A DNA stretch of 64,000 nt. Origin: DASUAS01 sp963809795 (lineage in GTDB: Bacteria > Actinomycetota > Acidimicrobiia > IMCC26256 > DASPTH01). Position numbers and translations under genes: made by a program. Each line of letters begins with the position of its first letter. The first letter of the stretch is position 1. Positions 35,336 through 43,510 of this stretch are shown here, piece after piece. Location: positions 124,001 through 188,000 of the forward strand of contig CAWELN010000008.1 in the NCBI GenBank assembly GCA_963809795.1. Reading direction: 5' to 3'. The notes under the pieces are model-generated. The model was not told the origin of the DNA. It searched no databases and saw only the letters and a program-made list of their open reading frames with translations.

Positions 35336-36502
35336 TCAGTCGAGCGCGACCACCTCGGTCCTCGCCCGCAGGCGCGCCACGAGGAAGGCGTGCCCGACCG
35401 CCACGACGGTCAACACCGCGACCCCCTCGAGGAGGTCGAACCACGGGAGCTGCCACGAGGCGACCCCCGCGATCACCACGATCAGCGCGGTCGTGAGTCG
35501 CAGGAGGAGCAGCGGCCGGATCGGCCGGCGGCGCGTGCAGACGCCGATGCCGGCCAGCCCGAGGTACACGAGCGCAAGCGTCGCCATGATCTCGAGGATG
35601 TCTTCGGCGGGGAGCTGCTCGAAGAAGCCCAGCGCGACCAGCTTCGACACCCCGATGGCCGTGCCCGCGATGCCGAGCTGGGTCACCAGGTGGCAGGCCA
35701 GCCACGGCCCGGCCCGGCGCTGGTTCAATCCCGCGTGTGGGATGTCCTCGAAGTACGAGGCCCACAGCGCGAACGTCAGGACGAACTGGAACGCCAGTGC
35801 GACCACGTCGATCCCGTTCACCGTGCTGTCGCTCACCGCGATCGCGACCTTCACGAACGATTCGCCGCACACGATGATCGTGAACGCGCCCAATCGCTCG
35901 ACGAGGTGTTCCTCGTCGAGGGTCGGGAATTCCGACAAGCGGCTCGACCGGGCGATCGCCGGCAGCACGACGACCGCGATCCCGACGGCGGCAACCGCGA
36001 CGCGCAGCGCTTCGGGCAGCGGCGCGGCGACCACGAACAACGCGGCCGCCACCGTGTTCAGCGTCGCGAGGTGAGCCGCGAACGCGGAGTCGGAGCCACC
36101 CCGCCGCCACGCGCGCCAGTACATGACGGCGACGGTGCCGACGAGCGCGCCGTAGGTGAGCGCGAGATACCTCTCGTCCTCCACCACGCCGGCCCGGGCC
36201 TCGATGGCGATGAGCACCACCAGGAACATCTGCAGGAGGAGGAGCAGTCGATGGCCGAGGTCGGTCATGCGGAACCGGTTGGTGAAGACGGTGGTCGACA
36301 GCCAGATCCACCACACCGCGGCGAAGACGATCACGACCCAACCGATGCGTGTGCCGTCGTGCAGATGCGACACCGCCGAGCTGAAGACGAGGATGGCGGC
36401 GACGAAGACGAGGTCGTAGAACAGCTCGATCCAGACGCCCATCTGGGCGAGCGTGTGCGATGCGACTTCGCGAGGCGGATCGACGGGGCGCGATTCCGAC
36501 AT
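35336..36502 (-). CDS. low temperature requirement A (LtrA) family membrane protein
   Basis: A 388-residue polytopic protein with about ten hydrophobic segments. WIELFYDLVFVAAILVFSSAVSHLHDG near the N-terminus is the LtrA signature, and a mid-protein FTIIVCGESFVKVAIAVS carries the conserved GES. The family is widespread in actinobacteria; its role is not established beyond a link to cold growth in Listeria. The start at 36502 (MSESRPVDPP) fits. The dienelactone-hydrolase-like gene ends 8 nt upstream on the same strand. Confidence 0.85.
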   Translation of the reverse strand: MSESRPVDPPREVASHTLAQMGVWIELFYDLVFVAAILVFSSAVSHLHDGTRIGWVVIVFAAVWWIWLSTTVFTNRFRMTDLGHRLLLLLQMFLVVLIAIEARAGVVEDERYLALTYGALVGTVAVMYWRAWRRGGSDSAFAAHLATLNTVAAALFVVAAPLPEALRVAVAAVGIAVVVLPAIARSSRLSEFPTLDEEHLVERLGAFTIIVCGESFVKVAIAVSDSTVNGIDVVALAFQFVLTFALWASYFEDIPHAGLNQRRAGPWLACHLVTQLGIAGTAIGVSKLVALGFFEQLPAEDILEIMATLALVYLGLAGIGVCTRRRPIRPLLLLRLTTALIVVIAGVASWQLPWFDLLEGVAVLTVVAVGHAFLVARLRARTEVVALD

Positions 36503-36510
36503 CGAGTGCG

Positions 36511-37317
36511 TCAGGGGGTGGGGCGGAGTCGATCGGCGAAGAACGCCAGCACCCGGTCGAGCGCCTCGCGGGTCGGGTGACCCGGCTCGTCGACGAGGTG
36601 CTGGGTGAGGACCGAGTGCGCGCCCCGCGGGATCCCGTGCGGATTTCCCTTGGAGGAATCGATCTCCACCGCGATGAACGCGTCGCCGAGCTCCCGCCGC
36701 AGCGTGTCGAACCGCGCCTCGGGCACCGCGGCATCGTGGGTGAACCGGAGCCCCATGAGGCAGGCGCCGGCCGCGGCCCGCTCCTTCACCCGGGCGAGGT
36801 CGGCGTCGCTGACGCCCACCGCGCGCCGTCGCGACCGGGTCACCCCGAACGGCAACGACGGCTGGCTCAGCACCGGCGCCAACATCGTGTCGTCGACCAT
36901 CATCCCGAGCGCGAAGCCACCGGTGAAGCACATCCCGACCGCACCGACGCCGGGGCCTCCGCACTCGGCGTGGGCCTCGGCCGCGAGCCGGCGCAACCAC
37001 CCGATCACCGGGCTCGTGCGGTCGAGCGCGAACGCGGTGAACTCACGCGCCACGCACACCTCGGCGAGGGTGCGCACGGTGTAGCCCGCGCTCACGTCGC
37101 GCCCCGGCGTGCCGAACAACGACGGCATCCGCACGCTGAACCCGGCGTCGACGACCCGTTGCGCGAACTCCACGACCCCGGGATGCAGCCCGGGGACCTC
37201 GTGGATCACGACGACCGCGGGACCGGCGCCGCCCGCGTACACCACACGGCTGATGCCGTCGTGCGTGAATGAAGACTGCGTGAACCCCGCGAGGTCGTGC
37301 GGCACCGTGTGAGACAC
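36511..37317 (-). CDS. dienelactone hydrolase-family protein
   Basis: A 268-residue alpha/beta hydrolase. VVVIHEVPGL holds the oxyanion Glu, and GMCFTGGFALGMM carries the Cys nucleophile (GxCxGG) typical of dienelactone hydrolases, which replaces the usual Ser. Asp and His for the triad are plausible downstream (VEIDSSKGNPHG; GAHSV). The enzyme may open dienelactones from aromatic breakdown or act on other esters. The GTG start at 37317 is divergent from an acidic small gene with about 33 nt between them. Confidence 0.8.
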   Translation of the reverse strand: MSHTVPHDLAGFTQSSFTHDGISRVVYAGGAGPAVVVIHEVPGLHPGVVEFAQRVVDAGFSVRMPSLFGTPGRDVSAGYTVRTLAEVCVAREFTAFALDRTSPVIGWLRRLAAEAHAECGGPGVGAVGMCFTGGFALGMMVDDTMLAPVLSQPSLPFGVTRSRRRAVGVSDADLARVKERAAAGACLMGLRFTHDAAVPEARFDTLRRELGDAFIAVEIDSSKGNPHGIPRGAHSVLTQHLVDEPGHPTREALDRVLAFFADRLRPTP

Positions 37318-37350
37318 TACGGCATCACCCGGATCTCGACGAGGAGCACG

Positions 37351-37626
37351 ATGAGCGACGAGCAGGACGAACAGGGCGAGCTGGACGAGGTCGAGGTCGT
37401 GACCACCGCGGTCGGCGACGACGGCACGGTGGTGGTCGACGACCTCAAGGCGATCGTCGACGAGGACGGCAACGTGCTCGCGACCGACGAGACGATCGCG
37501 GTCGAGGAACCCGACGGCACCATCGTGGTCGACGAGGTGATCGCGGTCGCCGACGACGACGGCGAGCTGGTGCCGATCGAGGAGGACGTCGTCGTGGTGG
37601 AAGCCGACGACGACGACGACGCCTGA
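37351..37626 (+). CDS. acidic internally repeated protein of unknown function
   Basis: A 91-residue, extremely acidic protein from ATG 37351. After MSDEQDEQGELDE it consists of alternating short beta-strand and DDG/DEDG turns: VGDDGTVVVDDLKAIV, DEDGNVLATDETIAV, EEPDGTIVVDEVIAV, DDDGELVPIEEDVVV, and a DDDDDA end. These are about four 16-17-residue repeats. The Asp-rich turns could bind Ca2+ or other divalent cations (inference). No signal peptide is present. No homologue was recognised. Confidence 0.55.
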   Translation: MSDEQDEQGELDEVEVVTTAVGDDGTVVVDDLKAIVDEDGNVLATDETIAVEEPDGTIVVDEVIAVADDDGELVPIEEDVVVVEADDDDDA

Positions 37627-37641
37627 GGCGCCTCGCGACGG

Positions 37642-38091
37642 TCAGCGCGGGAGTTGCTTCAGCGCGTCGAGAGCTCGGTCCGCATGGACGCTCATGCGGA
37701 TCTCGCTCTTGACCACCTCGACGACCCGGCGGTTCTGGTCGATGACGAACGTCACCCGCTTGGGCGGCCCCTTCTTCCGGGCGACGCCCATCATGGTGGC
37801 GACGGTGCCGTCGGCGTCGGAGAGGAGCGGGTAGTCGAACCCGTGCTTCTCGGAGAACTGGTGCTGCTTCTCGACCGGGTCGCGGCTGATGCCGACGCGC
37901 TGCGCGCCGACGGCGGCGAACTCGGCCGCGAGATCACGGAAGTGACAGCTCTCGCGCGTGCATCCGGTCGTCATCGCCGCCGGGTAGAAGAACAGCACCA
38001 CGGGGCCGTTGGCGAGCAGGTCGCTCAACTTCCGTGGGGTGCCCGTCTCGTCGGGAAGCTCGAAGTCGTCGACCACATCTCCAACATCCAT
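37642..38091 (-). CDS. bcp: peroxiredoxin, Bcp/PrxQ type
   Basis: A 149-residue thiol peroxidase. VVLFFYPAAMTTGCTRESCHFRDLAAEF carries the peroxidatic Cys (TTGCT), and the second Cys (ESC) five residues later marks the Bcp/PrxQ type. The start is ATG 38091, chosen by the MDVGDVVDDFELPDETG start. It reduces hydroperoxides with thioredoxin. Its 5' end overlaps the end of the VOC gene (38025-38501) by 67 nt, so the two are likely cotranscribed. Confidence 0.9.
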   Translation of the reverse strand: MDVGDVVDDFELPDETGTPRKLSDLLANGPVVLFFYPAAMTTGCTRESCHFRDLAAEFAAVGAQRVGISRDPVEKQHQFSEKHGFDYPLLSDADGTVATMMGVARKKGPPKRVTFVIDQNRRVVEVVKSEIRMSVHADRALDALKQLPR

Positions 38092-38501
38092 GCGGAGCAC
38101 CGTACCGTGATCACGTCGCCGTAGTGGCGCAGCTCGACGGTGTTGCCGTCCGGATCGCGGACGTACAGCGAGGTGCCGTCGCCCCGCGCGCCGAAGCGGC
38201 GCGCCGGCCCGTCGACCACGTCGAAGCGGCCGGACGCCTTGACCGCGTCGAGGTCGACCGGGTCGATCACGAGGCACACGTGGTCGGCGTTCTCGCCGGT
38301 GCGGGGTGCGGCGAGGAGGTCGAGGATGGTGTGCACGTCGACGCGGGCCGACGGGAACGGCGCATCGCCCCGTCGCCACTCGTCCACCCGCTCCGGCTGC
38401 AGCCCGAGCTCGCCGCAGTAGAACGCCAACGAGCGCTCGACGTCGGCCACGTTGAGCACGACGTGGTCGAGGCCGACGACGCGCAGCGGCGGGGAGCCCA
38501 C
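38025..38501 (-). CDS. VOC-superfamily (glyoxalase-like) protein
   Basis: A 158-residue metal-binding fold: GLDHVVLNVADVERSLAFYCGELGLQ and TSLYVRDPDGNTVELRHYG, with His/Glu metal ligands at VOC positions. Members are glyoxalases, dioxygenases or resistance proteins. GTG 38501 follows a TAGCGT box by 6 nt (leaderless). The last about 22 residues overlap the bcp start in another frame and are not VOC-like. The intergenic repeat array at 38515 lies immediately upstream. Confidence 0.8.
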   Translation of the reverse strand: MGSPPLRVVGLDHVVLNVADVERSLAFYCGELGLQPERVDEWRRGDAPFPSARVDVHTILDLLAAPRTGENADHVCLVIDPVDLDAVKASGRFDVVDGPARRFGARGDGTSLYVRDPDGNTVELRHYGDVITVRCSAWMLEMWSTTSSFPTRRAPHGS

Positions 38502-38514
38502 GCCCCCACGCTAA

Positions 38515-38612
38515 GAGATGGAGCGGAGCCGTGCCCGGAGACGCAGCGGAGCCGTGCCCGGAGGGCGGCGGAGCCGTGCCCGGCAGGAGATGGAGCGGAG
38601 CCGTGCCCGGGG
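38515..38612 (+). repeat. truncated repeat array, four partial units
   Basis: GCGGAGCCGTGCCCGG recurs four times with irregular spacing. Only the first half of the 62-nt unit is present (GAGATGGAGCGG to CCCGGAG); the GGAATCGACC half is missing. It sits between two minus-strand genes (VOC start and CPBP stop). The partial units suggest decay or rearrangement of an earlier array. Confidence 0.65.
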
Positions 38613-38613
38613 G

Positions 38614-39438
38614 TCAGGTCGCGGGCGCGACCTCGACGAGGGGTACCAGCCGGAAGATGCCGAGTCGGCGACCGGCCACGACGGTTCCGAGCACCAGCGC
38701 CACCAGCGCGGTCGCGGCCAGCGAGGTGCGCAGCGCGGTCGAGATCTCGCCCTCGAACGCGGCGATGGTGGCGAGGTTGAGCAGGGCGTGCACGACGACC
38801 GCGGGGAGCAGGGCCCCGGTACGCAACATCGCGTAGCCGAGCACCATGCCGAGGCAGACGAAGGGCAGGGCGTGGAGCGTGTCGCTCATCTGGGCCACGT
38901 GGCCGGGGAGGACGGTGAAGATCACACCGGACGCGAGGATGGCGACGAGGCCGGGGCCCACGCCCCAGTCCTCGGCGTTCCGCCAGTTCCGCCGGCTCAA
39001 CCGGGCCGCGAGCGCGCCCACCAGGATCAGCACCGCCAAGCGATAGACGACCTCTTCGTCGAGCGCAGCCAGGACGAGGCCGATGGCCTCGGCGAACCCG
39101 CCGAGGTGCGCCGAGTACTGCCACACGCCGAACAGCAGCGCGGCACCCGCGATCACGAGGAACTCGCGCCACGCGGCGAGGTTGGTGCGGTCGAGGCCGA
39201 GCCGCCGCCACCCCACCAGGGCGACGAGCAGCAGCTCGATCGGGAGCGTCGGCGAGACCGGCACCGCGCCGAGGCGGCCGAGGTTGAACCCGAGCCACGC
39301 GGTGCACACGTCGAAGCCGACGGTCAGGGCGGCGACCCCGACGATCGTGGTCGTGAGCGGCCACCGCGTCCACCGGCACCACTTCCACACGAACTCGACG
39401 CGCGGCGACGCCGGTTCCCGCCCCCGTTCAGCCGCCAC
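38614..39438 (-). CDS. CPBP-family intramembrane metalloprotease
   Basis: A 274-residue polytopic protein with about seven membrane segments. ALDEEVVYRLAVLILVGAL contains the EExxxR motif, and HALPFVCLGMVLGYAM plus AVVVHALLNLATI supply the His residues of the Abi/CPBP (Rce1-like) active site. Related proteins cleave membrane peptides or process bacteriocin-like signals; here the substrate is unknown. The upstream RDD gene ends 9 nt away on the same strand, so they may form an operon. Confidence 0.85.
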   Translation of the reverse strand: MAAERGREPASPRVEFVWKWCRWTRWPLTTTIVGVAALTVGFDVCTAWLGFNLGRLGAVPVSPTLPIELLLVALVGWRRLGLDRTNLAAWREFLVIAGAALLFGVWQYSAHLGGFAEAIGLVLAALDEEVVYRLAVLILVGALAARLSRRNWRNAEDWGVGPGLVAILASGVIFTVLPGHVAQMSDTLHALPFVCLGMVLGYAMLRTGALLPAVVVHALLNLATIAAFEGEISTALRTSLAATALVALVLGTVVAGRRLGIFRLVPLVEVAPAT

Positions 39439-39447
39439 CGTGGGAGT

Positions 39448-39990
39448 TTAACCACTCTGCGTGGTCTCACCGACCGAGGCGGCGGGTCGCCGCACCACGA
39501 AGGTGCCGGCGAGCCAGTCGCCCACCCGACGGTGACCAGGGGTGAACCAGGCGCTCCACAACGCGATGGGCAGGAGGAGCGCGATGCCGTCGACGACCCA
39601 CGCCACCGCCCGGACGAGCGAACGCAGCGGACCGGCGGGGCTTCCGTCCGGCCGCACCACGCGGATCCCGAGCAGGGCCTTGCCCGGTGTGGCGCCGGTG
39701 ATCCCCTGCACGACGACGAACAGCACGAGGTAGAGCAGCACCAGCACGCCGAAGAACACGAGGAACGCGCCCTTGTTGACGAGCAGGGCCTGGCCGTTCA
39801 GCGCGAGGCAGTTCCGGTTGCGTGGGAGCGGCGACGGGCAGTCGCCCCGGCGGAGGGTGGCGCGACCCACGATGGTGATGGTGAGGAACGGGATGACGGC
39901 GAGCAGGAACGCGTCCACCGTCAGTGCGACGCACCGTCGGGTGATGACCCGGGTGGGATCGTGCCCGTCGACGGACGCGAGCCGCGTCAT
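39448..39990 (-). CDS. RDD-family membrane protein
   Basis: A 180-residue protein with three to four hydrophobic helices: RRCVALTVDAFLLAVIPFLT at the N-terminus, GITGATPGKALLGIRVV (core GxTPGKxLLGIRV) and a C-terminal SAWFTPGHRRVGDWLAGTFVV. These are the landmarks of the RDD family, proposed to be ion or solute transport-associated. ATG 39990 overlaps the stop of a 59-residue membrane protein (ATGA). Probably an operon with the CPBP gene downstream. Confidence 0.85.
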   Translation of the reverse strand: MTRLASVDGHDPTRVITRRCVALTVDAFLLAVIPFLTITIVGRATLRRGDCPSPLPRNRNCLALNGQALLVNKGAFLVFFGVLVLLYLVLFVVVQGITGATPGKALLGIRVVRPDGSPAGPLRSLVRAVAWVVDGIALLLPIALWSAWFTPGHRRVGDWLAGTFVVRRPAASVGETTQSG

Positions 39991-40166
39991 CCGCGCGGTC
40001 GCGCCCGCCGGACGAGGACGCCGATCAGCACCGCGTTGGTGATGCCGACCGCGATCGCGAAGAGACCGAACACGGTGTCGCCGCTCGTGACCAGGATGAC
40101 GCCGAGCACCACGAAGAACGTGGCGAGCAGCCCGCGCAGGATCAGGATCATGCGCAGCCGGTCCAT
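39987..40166 (-). CDS. small two-helix membrane protein
   Basis: A 59-residue protein: MDRLRMILILRGLLATFFVVLGVILV, then VFGLFAIAVGITNAVLIGVL and a basic tail RRARPRG. It has two transmembrane helices. ATGA overlap with the RDD gene makes them translationally coupled. No family was recognised; a role as partner or regulator of the RDD protein is inference. Too short for most automated gene calls. Confidence 0.55.
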   Translation of the reverse strand: MDRLRMILILRGLLATFFVVLGVILVTSGDTVFGLFAIAVGITNAVLIGVLVRRARPRG

Positions 40167-40190
40167 CGCGGTCAGCGTACGCGGGGTGCG

Positions 40191-41565
40191 TCAGCTCCCG
40201 ACGAGGACCCGCACGCGTCGCGCCTGCTCACCCTTGCGCCCCGGCGCGACCTCGAACTCGACCGCCTGCCCCTCCTCGAGGCGGCGGTCTCCGTCGCCCT
40301 CGATGGCGGAGAAGTGCACGAACACGTCGCTCGCGCCCTCACGCTCGATGAAGCCGAAGCCCTTGCGGCTGTCGAACCACTTGATGGTCCCACTCGGCCG
40401 GTCGCCGGTGGCGACCGGCGCGCTGACCACCGCCTCGGGCGCCGACGTCAGCGCCTCGATCGAAGGACGGTCGAGGCCGGGACGCTGGCCCAACTCGCGC
40501 TGGAACCGCGCCACCAGCCCCCGCTGCTCGGCGGGGACCAGCGACACCACGGTGCCCACGGCGCCGGCGCGGGCGGTGCGGCCCGAGCGGTGCGTGTAGT
40601 CCTTGAAGTCGGCCGGTGGGTCGAAGTGGAGCACGCAGGCGACGGCGTCCACGTGGATGCCGCGCGCGGCGACGTCGGTGGCCACGAGCGCACGGACCTT
40701 GCCGTCGGCGAACGCCGCGAGCGCGCGTTCGCGCTGGCCCTGCGACCGGTTGCCATGGATCGCCGCGCTGCTCACCCCGCGTTGGTCGAGCTTCTTCGCC
40801 AATGCGTCGGCGCCGTGCTTGGTGCGGCAGAACACGATGGTCGGGCCGATCGCGTCGACGACCTGGGCGGTCACGTCGACCCGCGTCGGCACGGTCCACG
40901 GACCAGAACCGGTGGGTGGCGGCGCGCTGGTCGGCCTCGGGCAGGAGGTGGCGGGAGGGGTCGCGCTGGTAGCGCTGCACGAGGCGGTCGACCGCGCCGT
41001 CGAGCGTCGCCGAGAACAGGAGCGTCTGGCGGGTCGCGGGGGTGCGGTCGAGCAGCTGCTGAACTGCGGGCAGGAAGCCCATGTCGGCCATGCGGTCGGC
41101 CTCGTCGACCACGACCAGCTCGACCTCGTCGAGGTCGACCTCGCCCCGCTCGATCAGGTCGGTGAGCCGACCCGGGCACGCGACGAGCACGTCGACGCCG
41201 CGGCGCAACGCCTTGAACTGCGCACCGAAGCCGGCGCCGCCGTAGACCGCGGCGACGCGCAGCTTGCGCGCGCGTCCGAGCCACTCGAGCTCACCGCAGA
41301 CCTGCGCCGCGAGCTCGCGCGTCGGGACGAGGACGAGTCCACGCGGCCGACGCGCTCGTGCCTTGCCCACGCGTGCGACGAGCGGGATGCCGAAGGCGAT
41401 GGTCTTGCCCGACCCGGTCGGCGCGCGGCCACACAGGTCGCGGCCGGCGAGACCGTCGGGGACGGTCATGGCCTGGATGTCGAACGCGTCGACGAGACCG
41501 TGCGCGTGGAGGGTGCCGACGAGGTCGGCCGGGACGCCGAGGTCGGCGAAGGTGGTGCTGGGCAT
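40191..41565 (-). pseudogene. DEAD-box RNA helicase fused to a cold-shock domain, frameshifted
   Basis: The N-terminal helicase half reads from 41565: TFADLGVPADLVGTLHAHG (Q motif region), APTGSGKT, PTRELA, DEADRM and SAT. It is lost near 40885. The C-terminal half continues in the +1 frame: TIVFCRTKHGADAL, ATDVAARGIHVD, HRSGRTARAG. After it comes a cold-shock domain (GTIKWFDSRKGFGFIEREG and DVFVHFSAIEGDG), an unusual fusion that would couple RNA unwinding and nucleic-acid binding. One extra base around 40880-40886 explains the break. Intact length would be about 457 residues. Confidence 0.8.
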
Positions 41566-41742
41566 GACGGGTTGTGCTCCTGAGGTTCGAGATTCGGTGT
41601 CGGGAGGGTGGACGAACCCCGAAACACCGATCCCTACGAACCGGGAGCGCGAGAGGACGCATACCCACTTACGAGAACCCGAGCGCGGAACTCACGACCA
41701 CGCACTCGGTGACACAAGGGTAGCAGACGTCATGATGGTGCC

Positions 41743-42147
41743 ATGGCCCCGCTCGAGGATCGACCAGTGGACGCGACACCGGTGCACACGAAGGACCTCC
41801 CCGCGACCCCTCAACGCGACCGCGCGATCCCCGCCACCGCGTGGATCGAGGCGCCGCCCGAGCTCCTCGCGCTCGGTCGCGATCTCGGTCACGACTTCGT
41901 CGCGTACATCCGCCGCATCGGGCCGTGGCTGATCTGGCGCGCCGGGCCGGCGACGCACAGCGATGCCCGCTACCTCGCGCTCGCGGCCGACGACCTCGCG
42001 ACGCGTTTCACCTTCCGTCTCTACGCGTCGGGCGACGGTGAAGGGCTCGGCCCGGACGGTGTCGTCCACCATCGCTTCCGCGCCTGGAAGGAGTCGCTGC
42101 GCGATGCCGCGCCCGCGTGGCGCGAACGGGGTGTCGCGCGCGAATAG
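41743..42147 (+). CDS. conserved-looking protein of unknown function
   Basis: A 134-residue cytoplasmic protein (MAPLEDRPVDATPVHTKDL) with an aromatic, mixed alpha/beta core: PPELLALGRDLGHDFVAYIRRIGPWLIWRAGPATHSDARY and FRLYASGDGEGLGPDGVVHHRFRAWKESLRD. No family was recognised. It is divergent from the helicase gene. Its stop codon TAG doubles as part of a TAGCGT box for the next gene. No signal peptide or membrane segment is seen. Confidence 0.5.
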   Translation: MAPLEDRPVDATPVHTKDLPATPQRDRAIPATAWIEAPPELLALGRDLGHDFVAYIRRIGPWLIWRAGPATHSDARYLALAADDLATRFTFRLYASGDGEGLGPDGVVHHRFRAWKESLRDAAPAWRERGVARE

Positions 42148-42155
42148 CGTGGTAG

Positions 42156-42593
42156 GTGATGGAACGGCAGGCAGGACTCGGCAGAAGCCTGGAAGACGTC
42201 CTCGATTCGCTGGCGCCGGTCGAGGCCGATCCGGGCGCGCCGGGCCGCGTCCTGTTCGAACCCCGAGACCTCGAGCGCCAGGTCGACCAGCTCGCAGCCG
42301 AGATCGGTGACGTGAGGGAGCGGGTCCAGCGCCTCGTCGGCCTGGTGTCGGACGCGGCGGTGGTGAACGGCACCACCAACGGGACGCACGACGAGGCGAC
42401 CGACTCCGAGGGGGACACCGAGGCGACCGCAACGCCCTCGGCCGAGACGCCGAAGCAGCCCGTGCTGCTCGAGGCCGAGCAGCACAAGGACAAGAACAAG
42501 AACAAGAAGAAGAAGAAGAACAAGAAGGCGAAGGCCAAGAACAAGAAGGCCAAGAACAAGAAGAAGGCCGAGCAGCAGTCCGGGAACGGGTAG
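42156..42593 (+). CDS. protein with coiled coil and polybasic Lys tail
   Basis: A 145-residue protein (GTG 42156 or ATG 42159). The N-terminal part is helical (LEDVLDSLAPVEAD; LERQVDQLAAEIGDVRERVQRLV), the middle is Thr/Glu-rich and acidic, and the last about 35 residues are almost all Lys/Asn/Ala (KDKNKNKKKKKNKKAKAKNK). The tail codons are AAG-rich, giving a local drop in GC. Lys tails like this bind DNA, RNA or acidic membranes; a nucleoid-binding role is speculation. No family was recognised. Confidence 0.5.
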   Translation: MMERQAGLGRSLEDVLDSLAPVEADPGAPGRVLFEPRDLERQVDQLAAEIGDVRERVQRLVGLVSDAAVVNGTTNGTHDEATDSEGDTEATATPSAETPKQPVLLEAEQHKDKNKNKKKKKNKKAKAKNKKAKNKKKAEQQSGNG

Positions 42594-42669
42594 GGCACCG
42601 GAAACATCGGGACGGGCGCGTCGGTTCTCCTCCTCGTACGACGAAGGAGTCGAACCCCAGGAGGTCCTG

Positions 42670-43323
42670 ATGTCGTTCTTCGGGCGCAAGCCCACGATGC
42701 CCACCGCCGAGCAGGCACTCGCCGGCCGGGCCGACGAGATACCGGTGCCCGCCACCCACTTCGTCAACGGCCACCCGCTCCAGCCGCCGTTCCCCGAGGG
42801 ACTCGAGACCGCGGTCTTCGCCCTCGGGTGCTTCTGGGGCGCCGAGCGCGCGTTCTGGCAGACCGACGGCGTGTTCACCACCGCGGTCGGCTACGCCGGC
42901 GGCTTCACCCCCAACCCGACCTACCGGGAGGTGTGCAGCGGGCACACCGGGCACACCGAGGCCGTCCTCGTGGTCTTCGACCCTGCGGTGGTCAGCTACG
43001 AGGACCTGCTCAAGGTGTTCTGGGAGCATCACGACCCCACGCAGGGCATGCGTCAGGGCAACGACGTCGGCACGCAGTACCGCTCGGCGATCTACACGCG
43101 CTCCGATGCCCAGCAGGCGGCAGCCGAGGCCTCGCGCGACCGCTTCCAGGAGGTGTTGAGCGCCGCGCACTTCGGCGACATCACCACCGAGATCCGACCC
43201 TCCGCGACCTTCTTCTACGCCGAGGACTACCACCAGCAGTACCTGGCCAAGAACCCGGGTGGCTACTGCGGCCTCGGCGGCACCGGCCTGTCGTGCCCCA
43301 CTGGCCTCGCCGAGACCGGCTGA
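42670..43323 (+). CDS. msrA: peptide-methionine (S)-S-oxide reductase
   Basis: A 217-residue repair enzyme. ALGCFWGAERAFWQ carries the catalytic Cys (GCFW); TAVGYAGGFTPNPTYREVCSGHTGH and FWEHHDPTQGMRQGNDVGTQYRSAIYT are classic MsrA. The Cys near the C-terminus (GGYCGLGG) fits the resolving position. It reduces methionine-S-sulfoxide using thioredoxin. CCAGGAGGT lies 6 nt before the ATG. The three-unit repeat array follows its stop. Confidence 0.95.
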   Translation: MSFFGRKPTMPTAEQALAGRADEIPVPATHFVNGHPLQPPFPEGLETAVFALGCFWGAERAFWQTDGVFTTAVGYAGGFTPNPTYREVCSGHTGHTEAVLVVFDPAVVSYEDLLKVFWEHHDPTQGMRQGNDVGTQYRSAIYTRSDAQQAAAEASRDRFQEVLSAAHFGDITTEIRPSATFFYAEDYHQQYLAKNPGGYCGLGGTGLSCPTGLAETG

Positions 43324-43326
43324 AGT

Positions 43327-43510
43327 GAAGCGGAGCCGTGCCCGGAGGGCGGGACGGCGGAGCGGAATCGACCCGAGGTGCCGGAGATGAAGCGGAGCCG
43401 TGCCCGGAGGGCGGGACGGCGGAGCGGAATCGACCCGAGGTGCCGGAGATGAAGCGGAGCCGTGCCCGGAGGGCGGGACGGCGGAGCGGAATCGACCCGA
43501 GGTGCCGGAG
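43327..43510 (+). repeat. tandem array, three 62-nt repeat units
   Basis: Three near-identical 62-nt units (the same G is found at 43330, 43392 and 43454). Each has GAAGCGGAGCCGTGCCCGG, a hairpin GCCGT(G)CCCG-GAGGG-CGGGACGGC, and AGCGGAATCGACCCGAGGTG. The array fills the whole gap between the convergent msrA and exporter stops. The period is not a multiple of three, and no coding function is seen. Confidence 0.85.

Noticed and set aside
43327..43510. CRISPR-like array (three regular units).
   Set aside because: The units are contiguous 62-nt tandem repeats without unique spacers, and no cas genes are nearby.
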